Shown here: positions 1-8,779 of the stretch, in pieces
How positions within the stretch are numbered: the first letter of the stretch is position 1
Layout: each line of letters begins with the position of its first letter
Source of the DNA: Circinella umbellata
Taxonomy: Eukaryota; Mucoromycota; Mucoromycetes; Mucorales; Lichtheimiaceae
Direction: 5' to 3'
NCBI GenBank assembly: GCA_025093555.1
Contig: JAIWNF010000167.1
Location: forward strand, 1 to 18,956
Length of the DNA stretch: 18,956 nucleotides
Position numbers and translations under genes: made by a program
The notes under the pieces: generated by a model
Seen by the model: the letters and a program-made list of their open reading frames with translations, nothing else
What the model was told of the DNA's origin: nothing
The model's database searches: none

Positions 1-99
1 CTTCACTCCCCAATAAATCACCAGTTACACAAGATAAAAACATCTCTATTAACCATAGACAGACAACATTATATCACTCCTTCGGACAGTATCAAACCA

Positions 100-1620
100 G
101 GGGGATGCCTTCAAAAATGTTTTCAATATTGGAAAATGACCACATCACACCAGTAGCCTCTTTTGGTAGTACAAGAGGGCTATAAGATACAATTTACAAC
201 AACACCACAACCATGGGAAACACGACCCCTACATTTAAACAACATAGAACAACAAGCAGTAAACAAAGCAGTTCACAAATTCATACAAGCAGATATTATC
301 GAAGTGTACTGATATCGGTCTCTTGCATGTGGCCTAAGTGTGTCCCCTCAAATCTTCACAAAGATAATGCGCTATGCAATAGAACCATTAAGAAGAGAAG
401 GTATCAGACTGATTTACTACTTAGACGATATATGCATTTTATCAAGGACCAAGGAGGAAATGAACAAGATAACAATGAAAATATGAACCCATTTGGAAGT
501 GTTAGGTTTTATTATAAATTACTCCAAGAGTATACTAGAACCTTTAAAAACTTAAGGATTTCTAAGATTCACTTTCAACACCAAGAAAATGAAGATTATA
601 GTACCACAATTAAAGATCAATAATACTATAAAGGAAATCAAACAAGCAAAGACACAGACGAATATAACTTGCAGATGGATAGCAGGCCTATTAGGGAAAA
701 TTACATTGATAATACCAGCGATAGGAGAAGCTCTACTTCACATTAAATATTTACAATGAGACCTCGCATAGGCACTTCAATCGAGCCACCAAAATTGGGA
801 AATAAGATGCAAATTATCAAATTCCAGCCAAGAAGAGTTAGATTGGTAGGAGAAATTTCTTGAGAAAAAGAATGGTTTACCAATACAGAAGCCAACACCT
901 AAATTATGAGCAATTGAGATTTATGTCGATGCATTAAACACTGGTTGGGGAACAAGTTCACCACTTATAAAGGAGTTAGTGTTTTGGAATTAAGAAGAAA
1001 TGAATCAATCAATAAATGTACGCAAGTTGAAGACTATAATGTTTGCCCTACAACGACATGTAGAAAAATACAAAAATTCAATGATACAAATATTTTGGAC
1101 AGTATAACAGCATTAAAATATACAACAAAGTCAAGAGGAACTTCATCAGTATTACTGTAAGATCTGGTGATAAAAATACAAGAAATATGCAACATATACA
1201 ACATACAAATAATTTATCAATATGTACTTGGAGTTCAGAACACAGAAGTAGATGCACTCAGTCGCAAGAAAATACCGTTTTACGAATCCAAAATACCACA
1301 AAAAATGTTCAAATGGATAGAAAGGAATTGGGGAAAGAGAAAAGTGGATGCATTTGCAGCCCAACACAACTATCAATTACTGACGTATTGGACCTTACAT
1401 TAAGATCCAAGTGCAGCAGCTATAGATGCTTTCCAAGAGGATTGGAGAATCAAGGGTCTATACCTTTACCCACCTTGGAAGCTGATTCCACAAGTATTAA
1501 AGAAGATTAAGAAACAAAGACCAAAAGACATAGTCTTAGTGACGCCATTGTGGGTGAGTCAATATTGGTTCCTAATGATCTTAAAAATGAAACATCAGAC
1601 ATACCCTTTGGTATGGAAAA
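100..1620 (+). pseudogene. DIRS-type reverse transcriptase / RNase H, broken
   Basis: The product would copy element RNA into DNA. In frame 1 from about 100 the RT fingers can be read (GGCLQKCFQYWK, then EGYKIQF near 175), followed by the palm motif GLSVSPQIFTKIMR near 331 and the catalytic IYYLDDI at 412-432. RNase H starts near 910 (IEIYVDALNTGWG). Around 1167 the frame moves to frame 3 (GVQNTEVDALSRKK, then WGKRKVDAFAAQHN), and the family tail follows (DAFQEDWRIKGLYLYPPW near 1425, then VLVTPLWVSQYWF to about 1570). In-frame stops occur at TGA 310, TGA 484, TAA 553, several near 1100-1170, and TAA 1401. The 5' part is cut by the window edge. Family assignment is firm; the exact ends are not. 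Confidence 0.8.
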
Positions 1621-2640
1621 TAAACAAAAAATGGTCATTAGCCATATAGAGGTTATCAACAACCACAGGAAGAAAGCTGGCCTAAATGAAAAAACAATAG
1701 AATTTGTGGGTAAGAAAACGAGAAATTCCACAGCAAGAGCTTATGATAGAGGATGGGTCTACTGGGTAAAATGGTGCAACACAAATAAAGAAGATCCTAT
1801 CGAATATAATGCAAAAAATGTCTTAAAATTCTTAATAAGCAATAACAAATACAGGAACACACATCTTAATAGACTACATCTTCCATTGCATCAGTCTTTG
1901 TGGTCATACACGAAGATAAATTACTAATAGCAGAAAACACCATGATAAAAGATTTTTTTATAGCAAAGGAAAAATCAGAAGTAAAAATTCCAGCTCATCA
2001 TTAACTATTTACATGGGATATAACAATTCTCTTAAAACATATAAAAGAAACACTATCACAACCTGAATAGCTTTCTCTGCAGAACTTACAAATCAAGACA
2101 ATCTTATTATTATGCATGGCTACAATGTGGCGCCCCCATTCAGACATTGGTAGATTAAAATTCCAAGATGTTATAGTTCAAGAAGAAGGAAACAATCACA
2201 GGATTACCTTACATTCATGAGAACTAAAGAAAACCCAAGTCAAAACACCAATAATAGGAGAATCTGAAGACAGAGATCTGTGTCCAGTAAAAACACTAAT
2301 CCAATTCCTAAATAATACAACAATCATCAGAAACAATCTGTCTAAGGACCACACTCTGTTTCTCACATATCTCGACCAAACAGAAAAACAAAGTAACTCA
2401 GTTAGACCAACAACGGTAGCAAACTGGATAAAAGAAGAAATGAAGAAGGCAGGAATTGACATTAAAAAATTTCAAGCACATTCTATTAGAGCAGTATCAT
2501 TTACAAGAGCAGTGGAGCTGGGATATAGCATTCAAGGTATTAAGAAACATGCGAATTGGAGTCTTATGTTAGATACATTCGAACGTTACTATTTCAAACC
2601 ATCAAGCCAACAATCATCTATGTCTAGGGATCTTAGTACA
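1550..2640 (+). pseudogene. DIRS-type tyrosine recombinase, broken
   Basis: The N-terminal core-binding part is open in frame 2 from 1550 to 1927 (ENKQKMVISHIEVINNHRKK, TARAYDRGWVYWVKWC) and overlaps the RT/RNase H tail in another frame, as is usual in DIRS elements. The catalytic part lies in frame 1 from about 1990: the first arginine in MWRPHSDIGRLKF (2125), the box FQAHSIRAVSF (near 2470), and HANWSLMLDTFERYY (near 2550), whose tyrosine would be the nucleophile. Frame-1 stops (near 2068 and 2217) and the frame change near 1927 inactivate it. A Crypton was considered because it also carries a tyrosine recombinase, but the RT/RNase H directly upstream makes DIRS the better call. Confidence 0.8.
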
Positions 2641-2790
2641 ATCCGGATTTATAAACCAATCCATTTTTCATACGTATTGGATCGGATTTGGACTGTGTCT
2701 CAATGGATTCAGATCGGATTCGCATTGTAATTCTACAATCCGGATTGTAAACAGATTGAGATCTATGGATCCATCAGATTTTTCTGATCC
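2640..2790. repeat. GGATT/AATCC-rich repeat, copy 1
   Basis: This stretch is full of AATCCGGATT-like and GATCCG-like words in both orientations. Positions 2715-2741 match 7391-7417 in the same orientation at 23 of 27 bases. It begins directly after the tyrosine recombinase. It could be the terminus of an unidentified element or a satellite-like repeat. No coding content is seen. Confidence 0.5.
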
Positions 2791-3054
2791 GTCATTATAA
2801 TTATAGAGTAATGAATCAAAGTTTTAACAATGCTGTGGTAAGGTATATATATATTCATATAAAGAAGAGAGTAATTTTTTGTATATTATTATATACTTGA
2901 ATAGAGCAGTTGAAAAGAAAAATAGTAATGGCTTTAATATAGAAGAGATTAAAAAGAGAGATTAATAAACTTGATTATTATTTTAATTAATCTAGTAATG
3001 ATAAAGAGAATTATGAGCTTTTATTTGGTTGTAAATAGAAAAGGTAAACTTATA
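2791..3054. other. AT-rich spacer, no gene seen
   Basis: Only AT-rich sequence with short TA runs (near 2847) is seen between the GGATT-rich repeat and the fold-back element. It ends in TA at 3053-3054, which mirrors the TA at 6477-6478 on the other side of the element. Confidence 0.5.
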
Positions 3055-4247
3055 CCGGATTTTCACTAATGGTTGGCGCACCTCACTTTTCAACTTGGCA
3101 GAACGCCAATTTCCATTTGGCGTTGGAACATTTTTTAACTTGGCACATGATGAAAATTAGATTGGCATTTGATTTTTTTTAAATTTTAGCACGTAGTATT
3201 TTTATTTTGGCATGATCAAAATTCCCAATTTTTACTTTGGTGTTTGTCTCATAATATATTATGAAAAAACAGCTGTATGCGCTTTTCTATATGTTGGTAT
3301 TCAAGGAATTTTTAACCTGGCGGTCAATGTTTATTATTTGGCAGATTATTCGTTTGTTCTTCCAGGATGCAGCTTCAAAGAACATATCACATGCTTTATC
3401 TATCCTTAGCAATCACTGGCAGTAACATGTTATGTAGAACCAGTGATGCATGGTGTCAAGGAGTCTTTCTCTGTTAGTAACATGCACTTGACATCAGCTT
3501 TTAATTTTGACCAGAGTCCTTTGATAGGATCCACGGTTAGTGCATATAAAGACACGTAAAGTACCTTGTATTCTCAACTCCCCACAGCATCTATGGTATA
3601 TCTTGGCATTATCCACTGTTGTATTCTAACATAACACTTCATAAATTTATATTACACAATATGGAAGTGTATAAGTCTCAATTCTAAAAAAAAAAAAAAA
3701 ACTAGTATCATCGAGTAATGACATACTACGCGCCATTTAAGCTAAAATAAGGAATATCGATGCCAAGCCCAAGGTAACCCAGATCAATAATGATTATAAT
3801 ACTTTCAAAGAACAATAGTCTGATCAAAAGGAACCAGTTAAACCATTCATTAATGTAAAGCTACCAACTAAGTCCACATCTTAGAATAGAAAAAGCATAA
3901 ATAAGTTGTTGTAAATGTAATTGTAAAAAAACTTTATTCAATCTTTTCATTGAACATGTATCGAGTCTTGGGTGAATTCCTATTGTCCCTTTTGTCTATT
4001 TTATACCATATATCTTTCAAATCAGCCAAAACCCACACACACCACTACCAGCCTTCCGTGCACATCATTTTGTTGAGAACATCTATCACAACTAATTCCA
4101 AAACTGAATAAATAAAGTGCTAATACTTGGCCTATTACCTTGAATATAATAGTTGCCCAGATGTGACCACAAGGAGGTGATTAGCAATCCACACCCAAAA
4201 AATGCCTACCACGAAAGCAGACCTACTGCCACCCACGAAAGATGACC
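3055..4247 (+). repeat. Left arm of fold-back element (terminal inverted repeat)
   Basis: This arm is the inverted copy of 5357-6476. It has about 78 extra bases at 3192-3269 that the right arm lacks; the junction words TTTTAGCA and CAGCTG are adjacent in the right arm. Scattered substitutions show the two arms have diverged since insertion. No convincing coding region is seen in the arm. A TATA-like word (TATAAAATA on the minus strand, 3997-4005) points outward. Confidence 0.9.
3073..3342. repeat. Subterminal TTGGC motif array, left arm
   Basis: Exact TTGGC words start at 3073, 3095, 3117, 3140, 3162, 3207 and 3338, and the inverted form GCCAA at 3105. TTGGCAGAACGCCAA (3095-3109) is a palindromic pair. 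Dense short subterminal motifs are known as transposase-binding sites in elements such as En/Spm; the role here is inference. Confidence 0.6.
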
Positions 4248-4297
4248 TAATACCATTTATTGGAAGTCCAAACAGAAAAACAATAACATAACAGCAA

Positions 4298-4303
4298 TTT
4301 ATT
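4298..4303 (-). terminator. AATAAA polyadenylation signal after the core gene
   Basis: The minus-strand AATAAA lies about 10 bases after the TAA stop at 4313-4315 and still inside the core, just before the left arm starts. Confidence 0.5.
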
Positions 4304-4312
4304 CATCAATGA

Positions 4313-5173
4313 TTAACATGTCATATCTTCCAACATCTTCAACTTTTTACGCAAAATATCAAGTTCATCCTCCTTCTCCTTGATAGTCGTTTCCAACTTT
4401 CTCTTTGCATTTTTAACATCAATGATCCAGGTGTTGTTATTGATATTATTGTTGTTGATACTTTCATGGTTGTTATTGATATTATTATTGTTGATAGATT
4501 CATCGTTGTTATTGATATTATTGTTGTTGATATCTTCATCGTTGCTATTAATATTTTCATTGTTGTTATTGTTGTCATTGTTATCATTGATATTGTTATC
4601 GTCATTGATATTGGTATTGGTATTGGCATTATCATCATTGCTATTAATATTTTCATTGTTGTTATTGTTGTCATTGTTGTTATTGTTATTACTATAACAT
4701 TTACACATAGACGAGGATGGACTTATCTGGGGTTGAACAGTCAACTCTTAAACAAAGATAATAGTTAATAAGTAACTTTTATACGTGTCTATGTTATTGT
4801 CCGCACCCTATAAACTTATATAGCGAATAGGAATGTTGTTACATAGGCTGGGATTTACAACAACATTGGGAAGTCTTTTGCATAAACTATTTTTTTGTTT
4901 AGTGTAGATGTAGTAAAAAGTTGCTGCTTTTGTTCGGTTCTGAAAATAAAGAAGAGCAAACGTGCTGAAGAGCATCCCCAATCAGTAGCAAATTAAGTAG
5001 GCATTAAGTTATATTTTCATGTCTTACCAATCAATCGCAGGCTTTATGACATGTTGGGGGTGATAATATGCGCATTCTCTTAGATATTGTTTTATATCCT
5101 CGCGATTTATACCTTTCAGCACATCCCCCGTGATCTGAACGTGACACAATCTATCGCCGCATGTCAAGCACAT
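4313..5173 (-). CDS. Three-exon gene in the core of the fold-back element, 221 aa, unknown function
   Basis: Proposed exons on the minus strand are 5173-5028, 4964-4859 and 4726-4313, giving 666 nt in one frame with no internal stop. Intron 1 (63 nt) has GTAAGA, a CTGAT branch-like word and TTCAG; intron 2 (132 nt) has GTAAAT and CCCAG. Exon 1 encodes MCLTCGDRLCHV with C2, C5, C10, H11 and then C34, H38, H41, a possible metal-binding site. Residues 50-84 contain FYYIYTKQKNSLCKR. Residues about 95-180 are Asn-rich with a repeating ESINNNNINNN unit. The last 40 residues (NAKRKLETTIKEKEDELD and following) form a basic, leucine-spaced coiled coil. A TATA word and a CCAAT box lie upstream, and AATAAA follows the stop by about 10 nt. 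An alternative acceptor at 4940 would create a stop. I recognise no family; the role could be host-derived cargo or an element regulator. Confidence 0.5.
4431..4690 (-). repeat. Asn-codon trinucleotide and 36-bp tandem repeat within exon 3
   Basis: The plus strand reads as GTTATTGATATT-like words; on the minus strand these are AAT/AAC codons. Three consecutive units of about 36 bp encode ESINNNNINNN-like 12-mers. A second pair of NNNENINSND blocks lies further upstream in the gene. Such tracts change length readily by slippage. Confidence 0.7.
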
Positions 5174-5246
5174 GAAAGCACACAGCGAACTGAATTACTT
5201 TTAAAGGAAAAGGTGAACCAGTTTATGTCATATGTAGTTTTTTTTT

Positions 5247-5272
5247 TTTATAAGAATGAATGAGCAGCCAAT
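5247..5272 (-). promoter_or_regulatory. Probable promoter of the fold-back core gene (TATA and CCAAT words)
   Basis: On the minus strand TATAAA lies at 5252-5247, about 75 bases before the ATG at 5173. A CCAAT box (inverted relative to the gene) is at 5268-5272. A short upstream frame ATG-ACA-TAA lies between TATA and the start codon. Confidence 0.4.
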
Positions 5273-5356
5273 GGAGATTGCAAACTATTCAAAATCCGCG
5301 GTGGATGTCACACTTGAAAACCTGCTTTCGTGGTAGGCATTTTTTTCTTTCTTTTG

Positions 5357-6476
5357 GTCATCTTTCGTGGGTGACATTAGGTCTGCTTTTGCGGTAGGCA
5401 TTTTTTGGGTGTGGATTGCTAATCACCTCCTTGTGATCACATCTGGGCAACTATTATATTCAAGGTAATAGGCCAAGTATTAGCACTTTATTTATTCAGT
5501 TTTGGAATTAGTTGTGATAGATGTTCTCAACAAAATGATGTGCACGGAAGGCTGGTAGTGGTGTGTGTGGGTTTTGGCTGATTTGAAAGATATATGGTAT
5601 AAAATAGACAAAAGGGACAATAGGAATTCACCCGAGACTCGATACATGTTCAATGAAAAGATTGAATAAAGTTTTTTTACAATTACATTTACAACAGCTT
5701 ATTTATGCTTTCTCTATTCTAAGATGTGGACTTAGTTGGTAGCTTTACATTAATGAATGGTTTAACCGGTTCCTTTTGATCAGACTATTGTTCTTTGAAA
5801 GTATTATAATCATTATTGATCTGGGTTACCTTGGGCTTGGCATCGATACACTTTTTTATTCCTTATTTTAGCTTAAATGGCGCGTAGTATGTCATTACTC
5901 GATGATACTAGTTTTTTTTTTTTTAGAATTGAGATTTATACACTTCCATATTGTGTAATATAAATTTATGAAGTGTTATATTAGAATACAACAGTGGATA
6001 ATGTCAAGATATACCATAGATGCTGTGGGGAGTTGAGAATACAAGGTACTTTACGTGTCTTTATATGCACTAACCGTGGATCCTATCAAAGGACTCTAGT
6101 CAAAATTAAAAGCTGATGTCAAGTGCAAGTTACTAACAGAGAAAGACTCTTTAACACCACGCGTCACTGGTTCTACCTAACATGTTACTGCCAGTGATTG
6201 CTAAGGATGGATAAAGCATGTGATATGTTCTTTGAAGCTGCATCCTCGAAGAACAAATGAATAATCTGCCAAATAATAAACATTGACCGCCAAGTTAAAA
6301 ACTCCTTGAATACCAACATATAGAAAAGCGCATACAGCTGTGCTAAAATGTAAAAAAATCAAATGCCAATCTAATTTTCATCATGTGCCAAGTTAAATAA
6401 TGTTCCAACGCCAAATGGAAATCGGCGTTCCGCCAAGTTGAAAAGTGAGGTGCGCCAACCATTAGTGAAAATCCTG
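5357..6476 (-). repeat. Right arm of fold-back element (terminal inverted repeat)
   Basis: This is the inverted counterpart of the left arm. The inner edge begins near GGTCATCTTTCGTGGGTG at 5357. Just inside, 5322-5346 repeats the word CTGCTTTCGTGGTAGGCA that also occurs, slightly changed, inside the arm at 5383, so the inner boundary carries a short local duplication. A TATA-like word at 5598-5606 on the plus strand points outward, mirroring the left arm. Confidence 0.9.
6268..6458. repeat. Subterminal TTGGC motif array, right arm
   Basis: GCCAA (inverted TTGGC) starts at 6268, 6289, 6365, 6387, 6410, 6432 and 6454, mirroring the left arm array. The site corresponding to left 3105 has mutated here. 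Confidence 0.6.
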
Positions 6477-6539
6477 TATCTCTTTTTTTTTCAGCACACT
6501 ACTCGCCCCCACAAAAAAAAAATCCACGTCATGTTATAT

Positions 6540-6755
6540 TTCTACTACTACCATAACTTTTTTTTTCACTATAAACTTTTTTATCACTATAACTTTTTTT
6601 TTCCTTCTATAACTTTCCCACTATAATTTTTTTCCAACTATAACTCTCTTTTCCCATTGTAACTTCTTTTTTCCAATTATTATAACTTTTTATTACTACA
6701 ATTTTTTTTACTACAATTCTTTTTTTATTATAACTTATTTATTTCCTATTATGTT
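6540..6755. repeat. Degenerate minisatellite, CTATAACTTTTTT unit
   Basis: About eleven irregular copies of a CACTATAACTTTTTT-like unit of 15-22 bp follow the right end of the fold-back element. Copies vary by T-run length and by C/A and A/G changes. No gene is seen here. Confidence 0.6.
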
Positions 6756-7164
6756 TTTCAAACCAAAATAATAAAATCATCTAAAAATAATGCACCTCTG
6801 TTACCAATGTTTTACTTTTCTTAAACGATCTCAAACAACTACCATACATAATCTTGTAAAATAGCTACTCTCATAAAAAATACTGTAACATCTATTATAT
6901 AGCCTAAATTTTCATCTAATTGATTCTTTTGCATTATGGATTACGTGTGGTGAACCACTATAATAACACATATATTCTATCCATTCATGAATAATCGGTC
7001 AAACATCATTCCATCAAGGATAAAAGATATAACCAATTATACACTATTATTTACTTTGATTCGTTCTTATTATTAATCCGGATAAAAAAGGAACATCAAA
7101 GAAAGAATGAGATTAGTAACAACTGTCACAAACGGTTTCAGAGTATGATCTAGAATTAATATTT
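6756..7164. other. AT-rich spacer, no gene seen
   Basis: No open frame with recognisable content, no clear repeat and no RNA-like structure were seen between the minisatellite and the R1 repeat. Confidence 0.4.
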
Positions 7165-7361
7165 ATAATAGAACAAATATAATAGGTCCTCTCATCCATT
7201 CGTGTAAAACATAGTTTAGCCATGATCGAATAAAATATGATAGCTACATAATTTAGAAAAGATATAAAAGAGTAGTTATTTTATTTTAGGAATAAACAGA
7301 TTCTCAACTATATTTTACTTTAGTCCCATCTTTCTATTTTTTACTACTCGTATTTATCTCA
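7165..7361 (+). repeat. Dispersed repeat R1, copy 1
   Basis: This copy matches 14987-15182 in the same orientation along about 196 bases with only scattered differences. It contains GATATAAAAG and AATAAA-like words, so it may be an LTR or 3'-untranslated fragment of some element. It is followed here by the GGATT-rich repeat; at copy 2 the similarity stops at the same internal point. Confidence 0.8.
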
Positions 7362-7370
7362 TTACGGATT

Positions 7371-7500
7371 CAATCCAGATTTTTACGAAACGGATTCGGA
7401 TTGCAATTCTCTAATCCATGGACAATCCGGATTTCCGAAAATCTGATCCGTTTCAAAACGGATCAGATTTGAAATTGTACCAATCCGATCTGGATCGGTC
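7371..7500. repeat. GGATT/AATCC-rich repeat, copy 2
   Basis: It shares the word family of 2640-2790 (CGGATTCGGATTGCAATTCT at 7391, CAATCCGGATT near 7432). It contains local inverted pairs such as CTGATCCGTTT and AAACGGATCAG (near 7441-7468), which can form a hairpin. Confidence 0.5.
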
Positions 7501-7639
7501 TACTAAGAACTCTATCTATGTCAAGATTTAGCAATTCCATTTTTTCATCTAGGGAAAATAGTATCACATTAGAAGCCAGAGTGGAGTCAACTAGGATTAG
7601 TTTAGGTACAACAATAAATACATATATTGACAAAACGAA

Positions 7640-7887
7640 GGCTGAAAATGTGATACATGCCTGACCCTGGTATAAACTATAGTAATCACACAAAAAAAAA
7701 ATAACTCAATTATATACTATTCAATATCCCTCCCAATACAAATTGTAAACGAAAATGAAAAAATGTAAAATATATTATATAGCTTACTTAGAAAGATATA
7801 GAGAAGAAAGAGAGAAAGTATTTTTATTATAATTACATAATCTTAAAATAAAGCATGGCTCAGAGAGCATGTATCACATTTTCAGCC
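7640..7887. repeat. Inverted 21-mers bracketing a 206-bp spacer
   Basis: GGCTGAAAATGTGATACATGC at 7640-7660 is the exact reverse complement of 7867-7887. Read as protein, both copies give ACITFSAF (minus strand at the first, plus strand at the second, where a 24-codon frame opens with MAQRACITFSAF at 7855). They may be two oppositely oriented scraps of one coding repeat. Confidence 0.6.
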
Positions 7888-8290
7888 TTTCTTTCGTTAA
7901 CAAATGTATTTTATTTATGTTTTTCTTAAATAAAATTAAATCCTTTTTTATAAAAATATCAAAATTTATGAAATTTTGGATATTTTGGATATTATGAAAT
8001 TTATGGATTTTATGAAATCAAAAATTTAATGCCAAGAAAAATAAAAACAAATTGTTTTTCTTTTTCCTCTACCACAATACTTCAACAACAATAACACTAA
8101 CATGTTCTTGTTTATTCTTATATATATTAAAAAACAAATAAAATTATTAATTTTCTTGTTTTTAGAACCTTTATTTAAGATTCAGATACATTGTATCTTA
8201 AAAAGAATTAAAAATAATCAAAAATTAATTAAATTTTTTTATTTTTAATCTTTTCTATAGAATTTATTTTTTAAACTTTATTTTTAAAAG

Positions 8291-8308
8291 TATGATTACG
8301 TAATCATA
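8291..8308. repeat. Perfect 18-bp palindrome
   Basis: TATGATTACGTAATCATA is identical to its reverse complement. It is followed at 8313-8330 by AATTTTCA-TG-TGAAAATT, a second short inverted repeat. Confidence 0.7.
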
Positions 8309-8416
8309 TTTTAATTTTCATGTGAAAATTTAAAAATATAAAAAAAGATATAATTCTTAAAATTAATTTTATTAATTTTTAAATTTCATAGAACTTTTGA
8401 AATATTAAATATAAAT

Positions 8417-8448
8417 AATATATATTAGACCTAACGCTAATATATATT
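8417..8448. repeat. Hairpin: 12-bp perfect stem, 8-base loop
   Basis: AATATATATTAG (8417-8428) and CTAATATATATT (8437-8448) are exact reverse complements around the loop ACCTAACG. The GC-containing loop is distinctive in such AT-rich DNA. Confidence 0.7.
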
Positions 8449-8748
8449 GTTTATATAACAAACCTACATTTATATTTTTACTTCTGGAAAAACAAGATTT
8501 GTGTTACAAATATTTGTTTTTTAATATATATAAATAAGAACATAAAAAGCCTGTTAAGGTTTTATTGTTATTATTATTGTTGTTGTTGTTGGAGGAGGGG
8601 AGAAAACGGATTGATTATAAAATATGTGACATAATAGGTACAGTTAAGTTAGATAAAAAAATATTTATTATATATTTCTATATTATATATTTATAATGTT
8701 GCCATTCTTAATATATTATCAAATTCATCAATATCTAATATTTTATAT

Positions 8749-8779
8749 AGAAATTTCGGATAAAGTATAGAATATAGGG
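8749..8779 (+). repeat. 31-bp inverted repeat, left copy
   Basis: It matches the reverse complement of 10049-10079 at 28 of 31 positions. The two copies bracket the plus-strand AT-island gene. The shared core is AGAAATTTCGGAT followed by AAGTATAGAA. Confidence 0.75.

Larger units (their letters stand above)
1..2640 (+). mobile_element. DIRS-like tyrosine-recombinase retrotransposon, decayed, left end outside window
   Basis: Reading rightwards, the segment encodes reverse transcriptase, RNase H, the conserved tail that follows RNase H in DIRS elements, and a tyrosine recombinase. This domain order is known for DIRS-type elements, which integrate with a tyrosine recombinase instead of a DDE integrase. 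All domains are interrupted by stops and frame changes, so the copy is dead. The gag-like part and the left terminal repeat would lie left of position 1. The right limit is set where recombinase similarity stops and a GGATT-rich repeat begins; no right terminal repeat could be confirmed because the left one is missing. Confidence 0.8.
3055..6476. mobile_element. Fold-back transposon with arms over 1.1 kb and an internal spliced gene
   Basis: The left end (CCGGATTTTCACTAATGG at 3055) and the inverted right end (CAGGATTTTCACTAATGG ending at 6476) start a nearly perfect inverted repeat running inward to about 4247 on the left and 5357 on the right. TA directly flanks both ends, so the target duplication may be the dinucleotide TA; this is weak evidence in AT-rich DNA. 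The core of about 1.1 kb contains no visible DDE transposase, so the element was probably moved by proteins supplied in trans. The outermost 300 bp of each arm are packed with TTGGC motifs that could be transposase-binding sites. TA target sites would suit Tc1/mariner-type elements, but the termini match no family I recognise. Confidence 0.75.

Noticed and set aside
213..623. 136-codon plus-strand frame over the DIRS reverse transcriptase
   Set aside because: The neighbouring frame 1 contains the RT motifs including the YLDD box; this frame has only low-complexity residues and is a shadow.
3212..3409. 65-codon plus-strand frame in the left fold-back arm
   Set aside because: The right arm does not preserve it (the 78-bp difference removes its start) and it shows no family resemblance.
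4380..4768. Long plus-strand open frames rich in Leu/Ile/Val over the trinucleotide repeat
   Set aside because: They are the antisense of the Asn-codon repeat. Hydrophobic runs arise automatically when AAT/AAC codons are read as ATT/GTT, and they have no start or splice context.
3055..6476. Fold-back element as a Polinton/Maverick, suggested by its very long inverted repeats
   Set aside because: The core has no room for, and no trace of, a polymerase, integrase or capsid-type gene, and the termini do not begin with AG.
7463..7693. 76-codon minus-strand frame as a gene
   Set aside because: It overlaps the GGATT-rich repeat at one end and the 21-mer inverted repeat at the other, with no recognisable domain. 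It is better described as a coding scrap within repeats.
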